A stretch of DNA of 64,000 bases from Alligator mississippiensis (lineage: Eukaryota > Chordata > Crocodylia > Alligatoridae), in contig NC_081828.1 in the NCBI RefSeq assembly GCF_030867095.1, forward strand, positions 209,132,978 through 209,196,977, in the 5' to 3' direction. The translations under genes and the position numbers were made by a program. This document shows positions 46,319-56,196 of the stretch, one piece after another. How positions within the stretch are numbered: position 1 is the first letter of the stretch; every line of letters starts with the position of its first letter. The notes under the pieces were generated by a model, which ran no database searches, was not told where the DNA came from, and saw only the letters and a list, made by a program, of their open reading frames with translations.

Positions 46319-48765
46319 ATTCATAGATTCTAGAGTCGGAAGGGACCACAATGGATCATCGTGTCCGACCCCCTGCCCCTGTCAGGAAAGAGGACCGAGG
46401 TCAGGTGACCCCAGCCAGGTGACTATCTAGCCTCCTCTTGAAGACCTCCAAGTTAGGTGATAGCACCACCTGTCTTGGAAGCCCATTCCAGATCCTGGCC
46501 ACCCTTACTGTGAAAAATTTCTTCCTAATATCTAACCTAAATCCACTCTCAACTAGCTTACACCCGTTATTCCTAGTCACTCCCTGGGGCGCCTTAGTAA
46601 ACAGCACTTCCCCTATTCCCCGTTGACCTCCCCTAATAAATTTATAGGCGGCCACAAAATCTCTCCTCAGCCGTCTCTTGTGAGGGCTGAAGAGATTCAG
46701 CTCTCTCAACCTCCCACCGCACGGTCTATCACGAAGGCCACTAATCATGCGAGTGGCCCTCCTCTGGACCCTCTCCAGATTCCCCGCGTCCCTCTTGAAG
46801 TGCGGCGCCCAAAACTGGACACAGTACTCCAACTGTGGCCTGACCAGTGCCACACAGAGGGGGAGCATCACCTCCTTTGATCTATTAGTCATGCACCTGC
46901 TAATGCACGACAAGGTGCGATTGGCCTTGTTGATGGCCTCGTTACACTGCCGGCTCACGTTCATCTTGGAGTCGATTATGACTCCAAGATCCCTCTCTGC
47001 CTCTGAGCTGCTGAGAAGGAGACACTCCCCGACCTATAGGTGTGCTGGGGGTTCCTCCTTCCCAGGTGAAGTACCTTACATTTATCTTTATTAAACTGCA
47101 TCCTATTTCTCTCTGCCCATTGATTCAACCCATCCAGATCAGCCTAAATCTGCTCCCTGCCCTCCGGTGTACTAACTTTGCTCCATAACTTGGTATCATC
47201 AGCAAACTTGGAGAGGGTGCTCTCCACACCCTTGTCCAAATCACTGATGAAGATATTGAATAATATCGGTCTGAGGACTGAACCCTGTGGGACCCTGCTG
47301 CCCACCTCCCTCCAGGCTGAGAACGAACCATCTATCACCACTCTCTGGGTGCGGTCCATAAGCCAGTTGGCCACCCACCTGACCGTGTAGGTGTCCACAG
47401 TCTGCTAGCTTCCCAATGAGGATAGGGTGCAAAACTGTGTCAAAGGCCTTCCTAAAGTCCAGGACATCAGCCTCAGCTCCCACGTCCAGGCAGTGTGTGA
47501 CCTGGTCATAGAAGGCTACAAGGTTTGTCAGGCAGGATCTACCTGTGACAAACCCATGCTGGTTTCCCCTCAGCATCGTTTCCCCTGCTGGGCCTGCACA
47601 AATGTGTTCTTTGATTATTTTCTCTAGCATTTTCCCAGGAATAGAGGTAAGACTGACTGGTCTAAAGTTACCCAGCTCATCCCTTCTCCCTTTCTTGAAA
47701 ATGGGCACCACATTGGCCCTTCTCCAGTCCTCAGGGACCTGGCAGGAGCACCATGAGTGCTCAAACAGCCGTGCCAGTGGCTCAGCTATGACACTGGCCA
47801 ATTCTTTCAGCAGCCGTGGATGGAGGTCATCCGGGCCTGCTGACTTGTACCCATCCAGTTCCTCCAGGAGCTCCTTAACTATTTCAGAACTAACCGTAGG
47901 CAGACTGGTGCCATGTGGACATCCATCAATGATCGAGGTGGGGAAATTGGCTTGGTCAGTACATAGAAATACTGAAGCAAAGAACTCATTGAAGAGCTCT
48001 GCTTTTTTCCCCACGTCAACCACCAACTGTCCTGATTTGTTCTGCAGGGGCCCTGTGTTGCTCTGAGCTTTCCTTTTGCCCGCTATATACCTGAAGAAGG
48101 ACTTTTTATTGTCCTTGATTGTTGAAGCCAGCCTGAGCTCAAGCCCCGCCTTGGCCTGTCTAACTGATTCCCTGCAATAGCACGCCAGGGAGATATATTC
48201 CTCCTTGGTGGCTGCTCCCTGCTTCCATTGTCTATACAACTCTTTCTTTGCCCCCAGACTCTCCTGGAGTTCCCTGTTCAGCCAAGTGGGCTTTTTTGCC
48301 CCCTTACCTCTCTTCCTACGTGATGGGATAGACTCCTTTTGAGCCCCAAGGATCACTCCCTTGAGGTACCTCCAACCCTCTTGGACCCCCATACGCTCTA
48401 TGTTCTTGAGTTGCATCCCCTCACTAACTAGCCTTCTAAGCTTGCTAAAATTGGCCCTTCTGAAGTCCAACACCTTAGTCCCACTAACTACTTTACTCAC
48501 CCTTCGCTGGATAGTGAACTCGACCAAGTGATGGTCACTAGCTCCCAGGCTACCATGAACTCGCATGTTCACCACGAGATTATCCCCTGTTGCTAAGACC
48601 AGGTCAAGCAAGGCTCTACCCCTGGTGGGACTAGACACCACCTGGGTTAGGTGGAGGTCCTGCAGGCAGTGTAAGAACCTCCATGAGCAGCTTGTTTTGG
48701 CTGTTTGCTCCTCCCAGCAGATATCTGGGTAGTTTAGATCTCCCATGACCACCGCCTCTCTCGCC
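46319..48765 (-). mobile_element. CR1 LINE, 5'-truncated, mostly open
   Basis: The minus strand has a 503-codon open frame (48752-47241). It begins in the endonuclease at VMGDLNYPDICWEEQ, continues through SLGASDHHLVEF, GPLQNKSGQLVVDVGKKAELFNEFF, DDLHPRLLKEL, FRPVSLTSIPGKML and HGFVTGRSCLTNL, and ends after VLDFRKAFDTVLH. A frameshift leads to [25 protein letters not shown] and [10 protein letters not shown] (47398-47144). After another break, the C-terminus SRQCNEAINKANRTLSCI to GLPRQVVLSPNLEVFKRRL follows (46964-46401). The 3' end with TCATAGATTCTAGAGTCGG closes it at 46319. It is fairly young but has two or three frame breaks. Confidence 0.95.
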
Positions 48766-49865
48766 TGTGGATATTAAAGACAGTGCTCCATACTACAAAA
48801 TCAAGAAATAACAAACATCTTCCAGAGTTTAAATTCAATGTAAATAAATCAATTTACAAGAATATGCCCTCCAAGACTGTATGGCTGGAAACAGATGTCA
48901 CCTTTGTAGTACCTTAAAAGTTTTATGGCAGTACAAAACCCAAACAAACAGATGTCCATGCTTCTAATCATACCATAACTGTCCATGACAACAGATTTTT
49001 TGCAGATGTTTGTTTGCTTTATGGCAGGAGAGCACAAGGAGCCTGGAGCTGCCTGCGCTCCTCAGCAGCCCCAGGCAGGAATTTCTACAGCTTCAGGAAC
49101 CTGATCCTGTGCGCCTCAGGAACTCCTCTGCAAGCAGGCCTTCTCCGCCCCAATCCTGCACACGCTGGGGATTCCTAGGGCACATGTATTGCACTATAGG
49201 GTGTGGTCAGCAACAACAGATCAGGGAACCCCTTTAAGAGTTGCCTCCTCCATACTTGTTGATGTACATCCTAGGAATCCACTTGCAGAAGCATTCCTGG
49301 GGCATCCATTTCGCACTGCTGGCTTCAGGTTCAGGTGAGACCTGCAAGTGCACTCCAGGTTCAAATGCGACAAAATGAAATGCAAGCAGGGCTGTCCCTA
49401 GGGGGTGTGAACTGGGGTGACCGCCCTGGTCCCATGCTTTGGGAGGCCCCATGGACAGTCCTGTACAGGCCCTGCCATGGCTGCCACGCATCGGTACTGC
49501 CGAGCCCTACCGGCTCTGGCCTCCCCCCACCCCAGGCCCCACACAGGCTGATAAGCCCCGGGCCCTACACACCCATAGGGATGGCTCTGCATGTGAGTCC
49601 CAGGAATCCCCAGCAAGGGATTCCAAGATATGCTTTTAAGCTTCTGAATCTTGGGCGAGGGCCAGACACTCAGAATCATCATCCCACAGAATCAGGTCCC
49701 GAAAGTCCTGGGAGCCACAGGGGTTCGACCCCATGAGACAACAGTGATATCTGTTTTTGCTGACAAATTGGTTCAGTTGTGCTGGGGCACACCCTAGAGT
49801 TTGGTTTGTTAATTAAAACAATCTGTTGGTGATTAGGAATTATAAAGGATTATGTTAAAAGGCAA
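48766..49865. other. Unassigned sequence
   Basis: A GC-rich patch at 49340-49740 starts with GGGCTGTCCCTAGGGGG and may be the end of an unidentified DNA element. No gene. Confidence 0.3.
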
Positions 49866-50032
49866 GGCTTTTTATGATATTTGTTATTGGACCAGCTGTA
49901 TAGTTGGGAGAGCTGCTAGACAAGTTTTCGGGCATCAGGACCTGAGGTAGGACACCTGATGCCTGAAAACTTGTTGAACTACACTGTCCTCCCAACTATT
50001 GGGAGTTGGTCCAATAAAGGATATCACAAAAA
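49866..50032. repeat. Fold-back element, family F2 copy
   Basis: The left arm GATATTTGTTATTGGACCA...CAAGTTTTCGGGCATCAGG pairs with the right arm CCTGATGCCTGAAAACTTG...TGGTCCAATAAAGGATATC. Arms are about 75 bases. The hinge is a short stretch near 49945-49955. Confidence 0.85.
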
Positions 50033-51010
50033 AACTTTGCATCCTGGAGCATCACAGCTATAAAAACATCAAACCTACTATAACATAAAGGGTTATTTCA
50101 TTTTATCAGAAGATACCACAAAAGGAATTATAGTCACATAAACATTTCAATGTGTTTTAAAAGACACAATAACAGGAAATGATTTATAAGTATACAGGGA
50201 AACCACTAAGTTACAAAAAGAAATCTCCAACTTTTTAATGGACTAATGCATGCTGAAATGTAAAGAGCCAATTTGGTCAGTACTTGCCTAAGTAGAGGAC
50301 TCCATTGTGCTCCATTCTTCCTCACTTTAGGTTCTGATAAAGCAACATATTGCACTTGTGAAAGCATCTATGACTCTTTGGTAGCTAGATAGTCTTAATG
50401 TGAAGCCAATAGAAAATTGAATTCTAATAAAAACTACCTTAAATTATGCCTGCACAATATCAAATACATTAAACAAAATGACATAGCTTTTGAATTCTCT
50501 TCTCAACAACCTTAGCTCTTAAGATATGCTTCTAACTGCTAACAAAAAACATTGTAAAGTAGCTGAAGTTTCAAATTTCTGGAAGAAGCTGGGGTGAGAT
50601 CAGGTCAGGGAAGCCTGCTCTTTAAGAATCGTGATGCTCCATTAACAATAAAACCGTGGCATAACCAGGAATGCTAGAACCAAGAGTGATCTGTATTTAT
50701 GGACTCCATGCTCAGGACTGCTCCTCAGCTGTGTATGCTGTTTAATTTATGGGTTTGGGCACACTCGAAGTAGGTGCAAGCTGGGCTTATATCTCATTTG
50801 CATTCTTGGGCTCACACTGGAGGCCTTAGAGATATCAGTGCAGCAAGTAGGGGCTGCAAAGATTTGCCAGGTCTCTTAAAAGCTTTTTTATTCCAAGCGG
50901 AGTTCTAATCTATGTGTCTACAAGATACCTTAAACAGGGTTCTCCCCTGCCCTGTTCCCCCTCCTCTCCCTCCTGGATACTTCTGTACACTCTTGCCATA
51001 TACCTTTGCA
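50033..51010. other. Unassigned AT-rich sequence
   Basis: No exon or recognised repeat. Confidence 0.3.
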
Positions 51011-51126
51011 CTGATGCTGGTGGGTTCTGCAGTAATATCTCTGCTAGCTGAGGGTCTCTTCCCATATACCTTTGGCAAGAGACCCTCAGCAAGCAGAGAT
51101 ATTGCTGCAGAACCCACCAGCATCAG
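51011..51126. repeat. Near-perfect 50-bp inverted repeat (hairpin)
   Basis: The arm 51011-51060 (starting CTGATGCTGGTGGGTTCTGC) pairs with 51076-51126 (ending AACCCACCAGCATCAG) with only about two mismatches. The loop is about 15 bases (51061-51075). The 13-mer CCATATACCTTTG occurs just before the left arm (50998-51010 region) and again in the loop. No other copy of the arm was seen in the window. Confidence 0.92.
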
Positions 51127-51524
51127 AACCCTACAGTCACCTGCATCTTTTATTCAATTGTTCAGAAGACCTGGCAGGCCATGCAACCTGGGACAACCAA
51201 AGTCTACGAAATATAACACGGAGTCGACACATTCGAAGCCTTCTGTACACATCTGGGTTTTTGCAGTGCCCAAACATGGCTAAAAGCAGCAAACAACTTC
51301 CTTAATGTTCAGATTTATGGAAGGAATTAAAAAAAAAGTTTGGCACCTCACAAATGTGTATACATCATATTCCAACATGTTCATGTTCCAACAGGATGGT
51401 CAATGCTGCAGAAGACAGACGGATGGAAGGAACTGCCAGGATGACCCGATACACAGGACGGAAAAACATAATTAGCTGTGTGTCTGAAGTCAGGTAGAAG
51501 GTGAGGTAGATGTGCGCCTTATAA

Positions 51525-51789
51525 ACTAACCAAAGTAGATATATCCCACTGCCTGGGTTAGCTTTGGTGACTCCTGTGTTCCTATGGGTTTACTGGTTGT
51601 TTGCTTGTCTCTCCCAGCACTGTCCCCCTCCCCACTTCTCTCTCTCTCTCCCCCCTCCCTTGTCTTTTGTATTCTCATTTTCCCTCTCCTTAAACGTGGC
51701 TTTCTGCACATCCTTTCATATAATCTCTGATGAATTGAGCTTCAGATCACAAAAGCTTGTGCTCTGTCCGTATCCCTACTTTGGTTAGT
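51525..51789. mobile_element. Non-autonomous element with 14-bp inverted ends (family F3)
   Basis: ACTAACCAAAGTAG at 51525 is matched by CTACTTTGGTTAGT at 51776-51789. The right part contains GATCACAAAAGCTTGTGCTC next to TTAGTCT, a motif group common in sauropsid interspersed repeats. The pyrimidine-rich middle gives no gene. Confidence 0.75.
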
Positions 51790-52833
51790 CTATATGGTGA
51801 AAATACCCTGCCTTCTAATAGAGGAAGGAACCATGCAACGTTATTTTAGAGCTCTGCAAACATAGTTGACAGCGCAAATCAGATGTGAGCCCCAAAGGAT
51901 AAGTCAAAGTATGAGCAAAGGAAACAAAAGGGACAGACGGAAGAAACACAAGGTAAGAAGGAGAATCCACAGAAATCCTCTTGCTGACATTTCATGTCAT
52001 TACATATGCCCTTTAATCATTCAAACCCTTCCTGTTTTCAAATTGCTGGGGGGGGGGGTGCATGTGCGTGCGTGCGTGCATGTACAGTTTTATTCAGAAA
52101 AATGACTGTAAAATGACCATTTCTCAGCCATGGCATCTGTTCCCTATATGTTCAGAACTGTGACACAGAACAGGACAACTTGTGCTGCAGCTAATTGTCC
52201 CCACAGTGTGTGGCATGTTACCCCACATGGGGTAGGGGAGGCTGGGCCAGCACTGTGCTGACCCTGGCAGCCTTACCTTAGCTGGGGGCCTCCCCCGGGT
52301 CTGCAGCAGTGGCGATCCTGTGCTGCTCCGAGCCTGGCCGGCGGTGGGAGCGCCACTTCTGAGCGATGCACGCTGCCCCATGCACGCTGCCCCGCTTTAT
52401 CCAGTTTCCCCATGTGAACAAACATACCCCAGCAAGCAAACGTTTACGCCAATGTAAGGCTTTGCTGGCTTGGTACAGTCCACTTGTGGGCAAACTCACG
52501 GTGCGGGAAGGCCGGGGAAGAAAAAACAAAAACACTAGGCACTTTCCTGGAAAACACAAAAGGGCTTGTGACCAGGAAGAACAACGGTAATTGGAAAAAA
52601 AAAAAAAAAAGTGATCAAATGCTTTGCCAAGGGTACAGTGAAACAACACTGACACAAACCCACGCCGTACCGTCTGCCTACCGTCCAGTCCTCCCAACAA
52701 TGCCTGCGGAAATCTCCCTGGGTCCCTCCCCTCTGTCACACTGACCAGCTCCCTCCACGAGGGACCTGCACCTGCCGTCTCCTCACAGGGACCCCAACTG
52801 TCACTGCCTCCACCCCTCCCCCTGCCTGCCTCC
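51790..52833. other. Unassigned sequence; G run with GTGC microsatellite
   Basis: GGGGGGGGGG followed by TGCATGTGCGTGCGTGCG lies at 52049-52080. An A run of about 17 lies near 52597-52613. No gene accepted. Confidence 0.4.
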
Positions 52834-53062
52834 AGAACACTCCACCCCTCCCCCTCCCCGCCTGCATCCAGAACATTCCCCCCTTCCCCCCACCTCCAGA
52901 ACTTTCCACCCCTCCCCTGCCTTCTTCCAGAACATTCCACCCCTCCCCCCACCACCAGAACATTCCACCCCTCCCCCGCCTTCTTCCAGAACATTCCACC
53001 CCTCCCCCGCCTTCTTCCAGAACATTCCACCCTTCCCCCCACTTGCCTCCAGAACATTCTGC
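52834..53062. repeat. 31-bp minisatellite with AGAACATTCCA units
   Basis: Eight units start (at AGAAC) at 52834, 52870, 52898, 52929, 52957, 52988, 53019 and 53051, spaced 28 to 36 bases. The consensus is CTTCCAGAACATTCCACCCC plus C-rich filler. Four units hold a perfect ACATTCCA (TEAD-type) and six hold GAACATTC (GAAnnTTC). It lies about 3.1 kb upstream of WDR48. Confidence 0.9.
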
Positions 53063-53374
53063 CGAGCCAGAGCTTCCTCTCGAGTGTTTCTCCCGTGGGC
53101 CCGTGACAAGAATCACTCTTTACTGCCATTACGAGTAAATGGGAGTGAATAGGCGATACAGCTAGGCACGACTCAGCCGTGGATGATATCGTATCTCGGC
53201 ACATCCAGAGGCTTGTTTCCCAAATTCCAGTCCGTTAGGCCCGAATCGGCATGCAAGACAAGGGAGTTTCACAGAGATGACAGAGGACCCATTTATTTCC
53301 TGCAAAACCGCTGCTACATGGCTGGTGCATGAAGAGGCACTGGAGGCCTTCTTGCCTGGAAGCGCTGGCTGAAT
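53063..53374. other. Unassigned sequence
   Basis: Nothing recognisable. A long minus-strand open frame reaching in from the minisatellite is rejected. Confidence 0.3.
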
Positions 53375-53646
53375 CCGGGGCACTTTTACACGTGCTCTGG
53401 GGATGGGGGTGGCGGTGCTTTGATCAGAGCATCTCAAAGCGCTGCCGCGTCTACTCTATCAACATGGCAGCGGGGGCACTTGAACTGAAGCTCATTCAAG
53501 CACCTCCACCATCATTTTTAAGCATGATACACGAGAGGCACAGCAATTGTCACACTCCAACAGACTCAATGAATCGAGTCTGCTCTGACACAGCGGACAT
53601 CCAGCGCGTTGGAGCAGCCCCCGTGCTCATGCGTAGATGCCCGGGG
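53375..53646. mobile_element. F1-type fold-back MITE
   Basis: The ends CCGGGGCACTTTTACACGTG and, inverted, CCGGGCATCTACGCATGAG enclose the F1 core (GGGGCACTTGAACTGAAGC...TCAAGCACCTCCACCATCATTTTTAAGCATG). A further inner pair is ACAGACTCAATGA/TCGAGTCTGCTCTGA. Confidence 0.7.
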
Positions 53647-54048
53647 AGACGAGAAAATAGAAAACACAAAGCTTTTTATATGAAACCACAGAGACAAGTG
53701 CATGTAGTCTGAAATCACTGGAGTCACGTTTCAAAACAGAAGTGTCCTTGCTCTGTGCTACTCAGGGAGGCAGGTATTATTCCCAGTTTAGAGCTGAAGA
53801 AACTGAGATATAAAGTGAGGGGATGGGCTATAACGGTTTGCTGAATTTCCCAGGGATCAAACCAGAATGGCATTGTGTAATGGTCCTCAAAAAAAGGCAT
53901 GGGGCCATCACAATTTGCTGTTCTCTCTTGCCCCAGAAAGTCTCAGGGCACCACAGTGGGGCCTGGGCTGTGGCACCGGCAATGCCGACTCGAGGTCACG
54001 GGAGAATTCAGGGACTTTGCTTTTCCAACCAGCACGCTCTAGCAGCCT
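53647..54048. other. Unassigned sequence between two F1 MITEs
   Basis: No gene or recognised repeat. Confidence 0.3.
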
Positions 54049-54256
54049 CCACTCCACGTGTATTCAGCGTCCCCACACTTAAAAATGGTGGCAGAGGCAC
54101 TTGAACTAAAGCTGATCGAACGGGCTTTAGTTAAAGCGCTTCCACCACCATTTTGAAGACTGGGACACTGAATACATGTAATGCTAGAGATGCTTTATGT
54201 AAAGCAGTTCTCAGTAAAGCACCACACCATCTACCCTGGAGCATGTGTAAAGACGC
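54049..54256. mobile_element. F1-type fold-back MITE
   Basis: CACGTGTATTCAGCG...AAAAATGGTGGCAGAGGC...GAACTAAAGC pairs with GCTTTAGTTAAAGC...CCACCACCATTTTG...CACTGAATACATG around TGATCGAACGG. The right end is GGAGCATGTGTAAAGACG. It is very close in sequence to the copy at 28286. Confidence 0.75.
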
Positions 54257-55539
54257 CCTATATGCCTACACTTGGCCTGCGGAGCAGTGCGAGCTGCACT
54301 GGCTAAGCAGCAGAAGCTCATGCCTGAGTGACTGCAGTGTGAATCGCTGTGGATGCAACAACTAGCTTAGCCAGACACGCTGATGGCATGTGCTACCAAA
54401 CCTTAATGAAACAATGCACTATATTATGGCTTTATCTTAAAACATTAGGAGTGTGTGACCACATGTATTCAATGTTTTTTTGCTATAATAGATGTTTTTT
54501 TTTTCCGTAGATTATCTGTAGAAACAAAGCAGCCTTGCTAGAGAAGACCATAAATTAGAGCAAAGAAGTACAGTAACAGGAAAAGGAAACACGAAGCCCT
54601 CCCTCTTTACTTTCCCAAGCCTTTCTGTGCTGACAGGAGATCTAGTTCCGTCCATTCTAACAACTTCAATGAAACAAGGAAATTAAAATAAAACCGGTCA
54701 GAGACCATTTATTGGAATATGAAACCCAGCCAATTGTAAACATTGGCATAAGCTAAAAAAAACTTCAGACTTCTCCAAAGCTCAGTGAACCAACTGAAGT
54801 CCCCAGGGGAACAGAAAAGCCTGGCCAGCGGGCCAGGTTCTTCCCTGAATTCAAGGCTACACAAACATTGTCTTTATTGATACAGTGCAAGTCTTTGCTA
54901 GTACATAGTCCAATAAAGCATTTGAGTTGTGACTGGAACGGTCTCACTAGTCAAATAAACTCCTCTCACCCTCCATTAACAACCAGTGTAACACCCCTTG
55001 CTGGTCAGGGCGCCGGGAGGCCGAGCCGCGGCTGGGGTGACACGAGGCTGAAACAGGCTGCTAATGCCCAGGTCTCGATGCCTGGTTCCATTTTCAAAAT
55101 GAATCTTTACCCAATTAAAGGTTGTGAGCAATGAATTAGATCTGCTAACGAGCTACAATTCCATCAACAACAAACATTGACAAATCCAAGTGTAATATAA
55201 TATCGCCTATCAAGTACATTGCCCCGAATAATAATAACAATAAAAAGATGAGGCTGGCATTATAGGGCAAAATCTGTTTTGGGTCAGGCAGCTCCCAGCC
55301 GGGAGTCCCCCAGAGGCAGACATTTGTTTTGACCTGAAGCAGGTTTTGCCCCATAATCCCAGTCTAAAATCTTTTTATTTAGGCCAAGGTGCCCGATTTG
55401 GAGTATTATATTGCATTTGTCTTAGTGTACAGCTTTGATAGAAGTCTAACCCGAAACCCGTCTCAATCATTGCTTGCAATTGCATCAAGGTGAGCTCTAA
55501 AAAAAGAAGCGGGAAGAAGGAGCCCGCTTACACCTTCTG
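54257..55539. other. Unassigned sequence upstream of WDR48
   Basis: No conserved exon or named repeat seen. It could contain distal regulatory DNA. Confidence 0.3.
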
Positions 55540-55683
55540 TCACACCAGCACCCCGACCCGCCAGGCGGGCGCCCCCGGTATCCTGGCACCCTCACCCCCG
55601 CCCCCTCTGCACAGCACTGGCGGGGGGAGGGGGGGGAGCAGAGCCCCCAAATTCACCCATCACCTCAGCCGACGCGGTCCTGG

Positions 55684-55855
55684 GGGTAAATCCGATATCT
55701 GCGATTAGACCGACTCCAACAGCTGGAGAAAAAGTTCTTGAGAGCAAGCTTTCGGGCACGAGCACAAAAAGGCACGGGGGCCCGAAAGCTTGCTAAGAAG
55801 AATTTGTCCAACTATGGGAGTCGGCCTCATCAAAGACACCGGATTTATGCCAAGA
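55684..55855. repeat. Fold-back element, family F2 copy, next to the WDR48 promoter
   Basis: GGTAAATCCGATATC...AGACCGACTCC...GCAAGCTTTCGGGC pairs with GCCCGAAAGCTTGC...GGGAGTCGGCCTCAT...CGGATTTATGCC. Arms are about 80 bases and the hinge about 15. It ends some 300 bases before the WDR48 start codon, so the promoter contains transposon-derived sequence. Confidence 0.85.
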
Positions 55856-56145
55856 GCCACGTCTGCTCCTGTCCTGACGGGGACACAGCTACACCCCCGC
55901 AGCCCAGAGCCGCCCCACTGCTGCCCCGAGGAGCCAAGGGACGGAGCTCCCAACACCCACAATAGCGCGAGTTGCCTGCGGAAAAGCGAGTAGCCCAAAC
56001 CCTCCACGGCGCGCGCGGGAAAGAACCGCGGCCCCGCCCCTTCCGCACCGCTCCCCTAGCAACCGCGAACGGCGGCGGGTGGCGGAAGGAGGGGGGGCGG
56101 AACTTCCGGGCCCTGCTCGGAAATGACCTCAGAGTGTCAACATGC

Positions 56146-56156
56146 AAGATGGCGGC
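56146..56156 (+). promoter_or_regulatory. YY1-type motif overlapping the WDR48 start codon
   Basis: AAGATGGCGGC is a full match to the strong YY1 consensus. It contains the initiation codon, so the same bases would serve factor binding and translation start. This arrangement is known in many CpG-island housekeeping genes; occupancy here is inferred. Confidence 0.6.
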
Positions 56157-56196
56157 GCATCACCGACAGAACACGGCGGGTCGGCGGAAAGTGCAG
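56149..56196 (+). CDS. WDR48: WDR48 (UAF1), coding exon 1
   Basis: WDR48 is a WD40 beta-propeller protein that binds and activates the deubiquitinases USP1, USP12 and USP46, and so acts in the Fanconi anaemia and translesion repair pathways. Seen: ATG followed by 16 codons reading MAAHHRQNTAGRRKVQ, which I recognise as the WDR48 N-terminus, then the donor CAG|GTGAGG. The ATG at 56142 is out of frame and is not the start. The exon lies in a CpG-rich, TATA-less promoter, and the start codon is embedded in a YY1-type motif. Exon 2, which should begin the first propeller blade (VSYVIRDEV-type), was not found up to 64000, so intron 1 exceeds 7.8 kb. That intron contains a near-intact CR1 LINE. The divergent orientation to the sodium-channel exon matches the mammalian SCN11A-WDR48 arrangement. 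Confidence 0.95.

Noticed and set aside
52278-53204. 308-codon minus-strand open frame
   Set aside because: It runs through the 31-bp minisatellite and owes its length to the repeat (Gly/Glu/Arg-rich periodic text). No domain or splice context.
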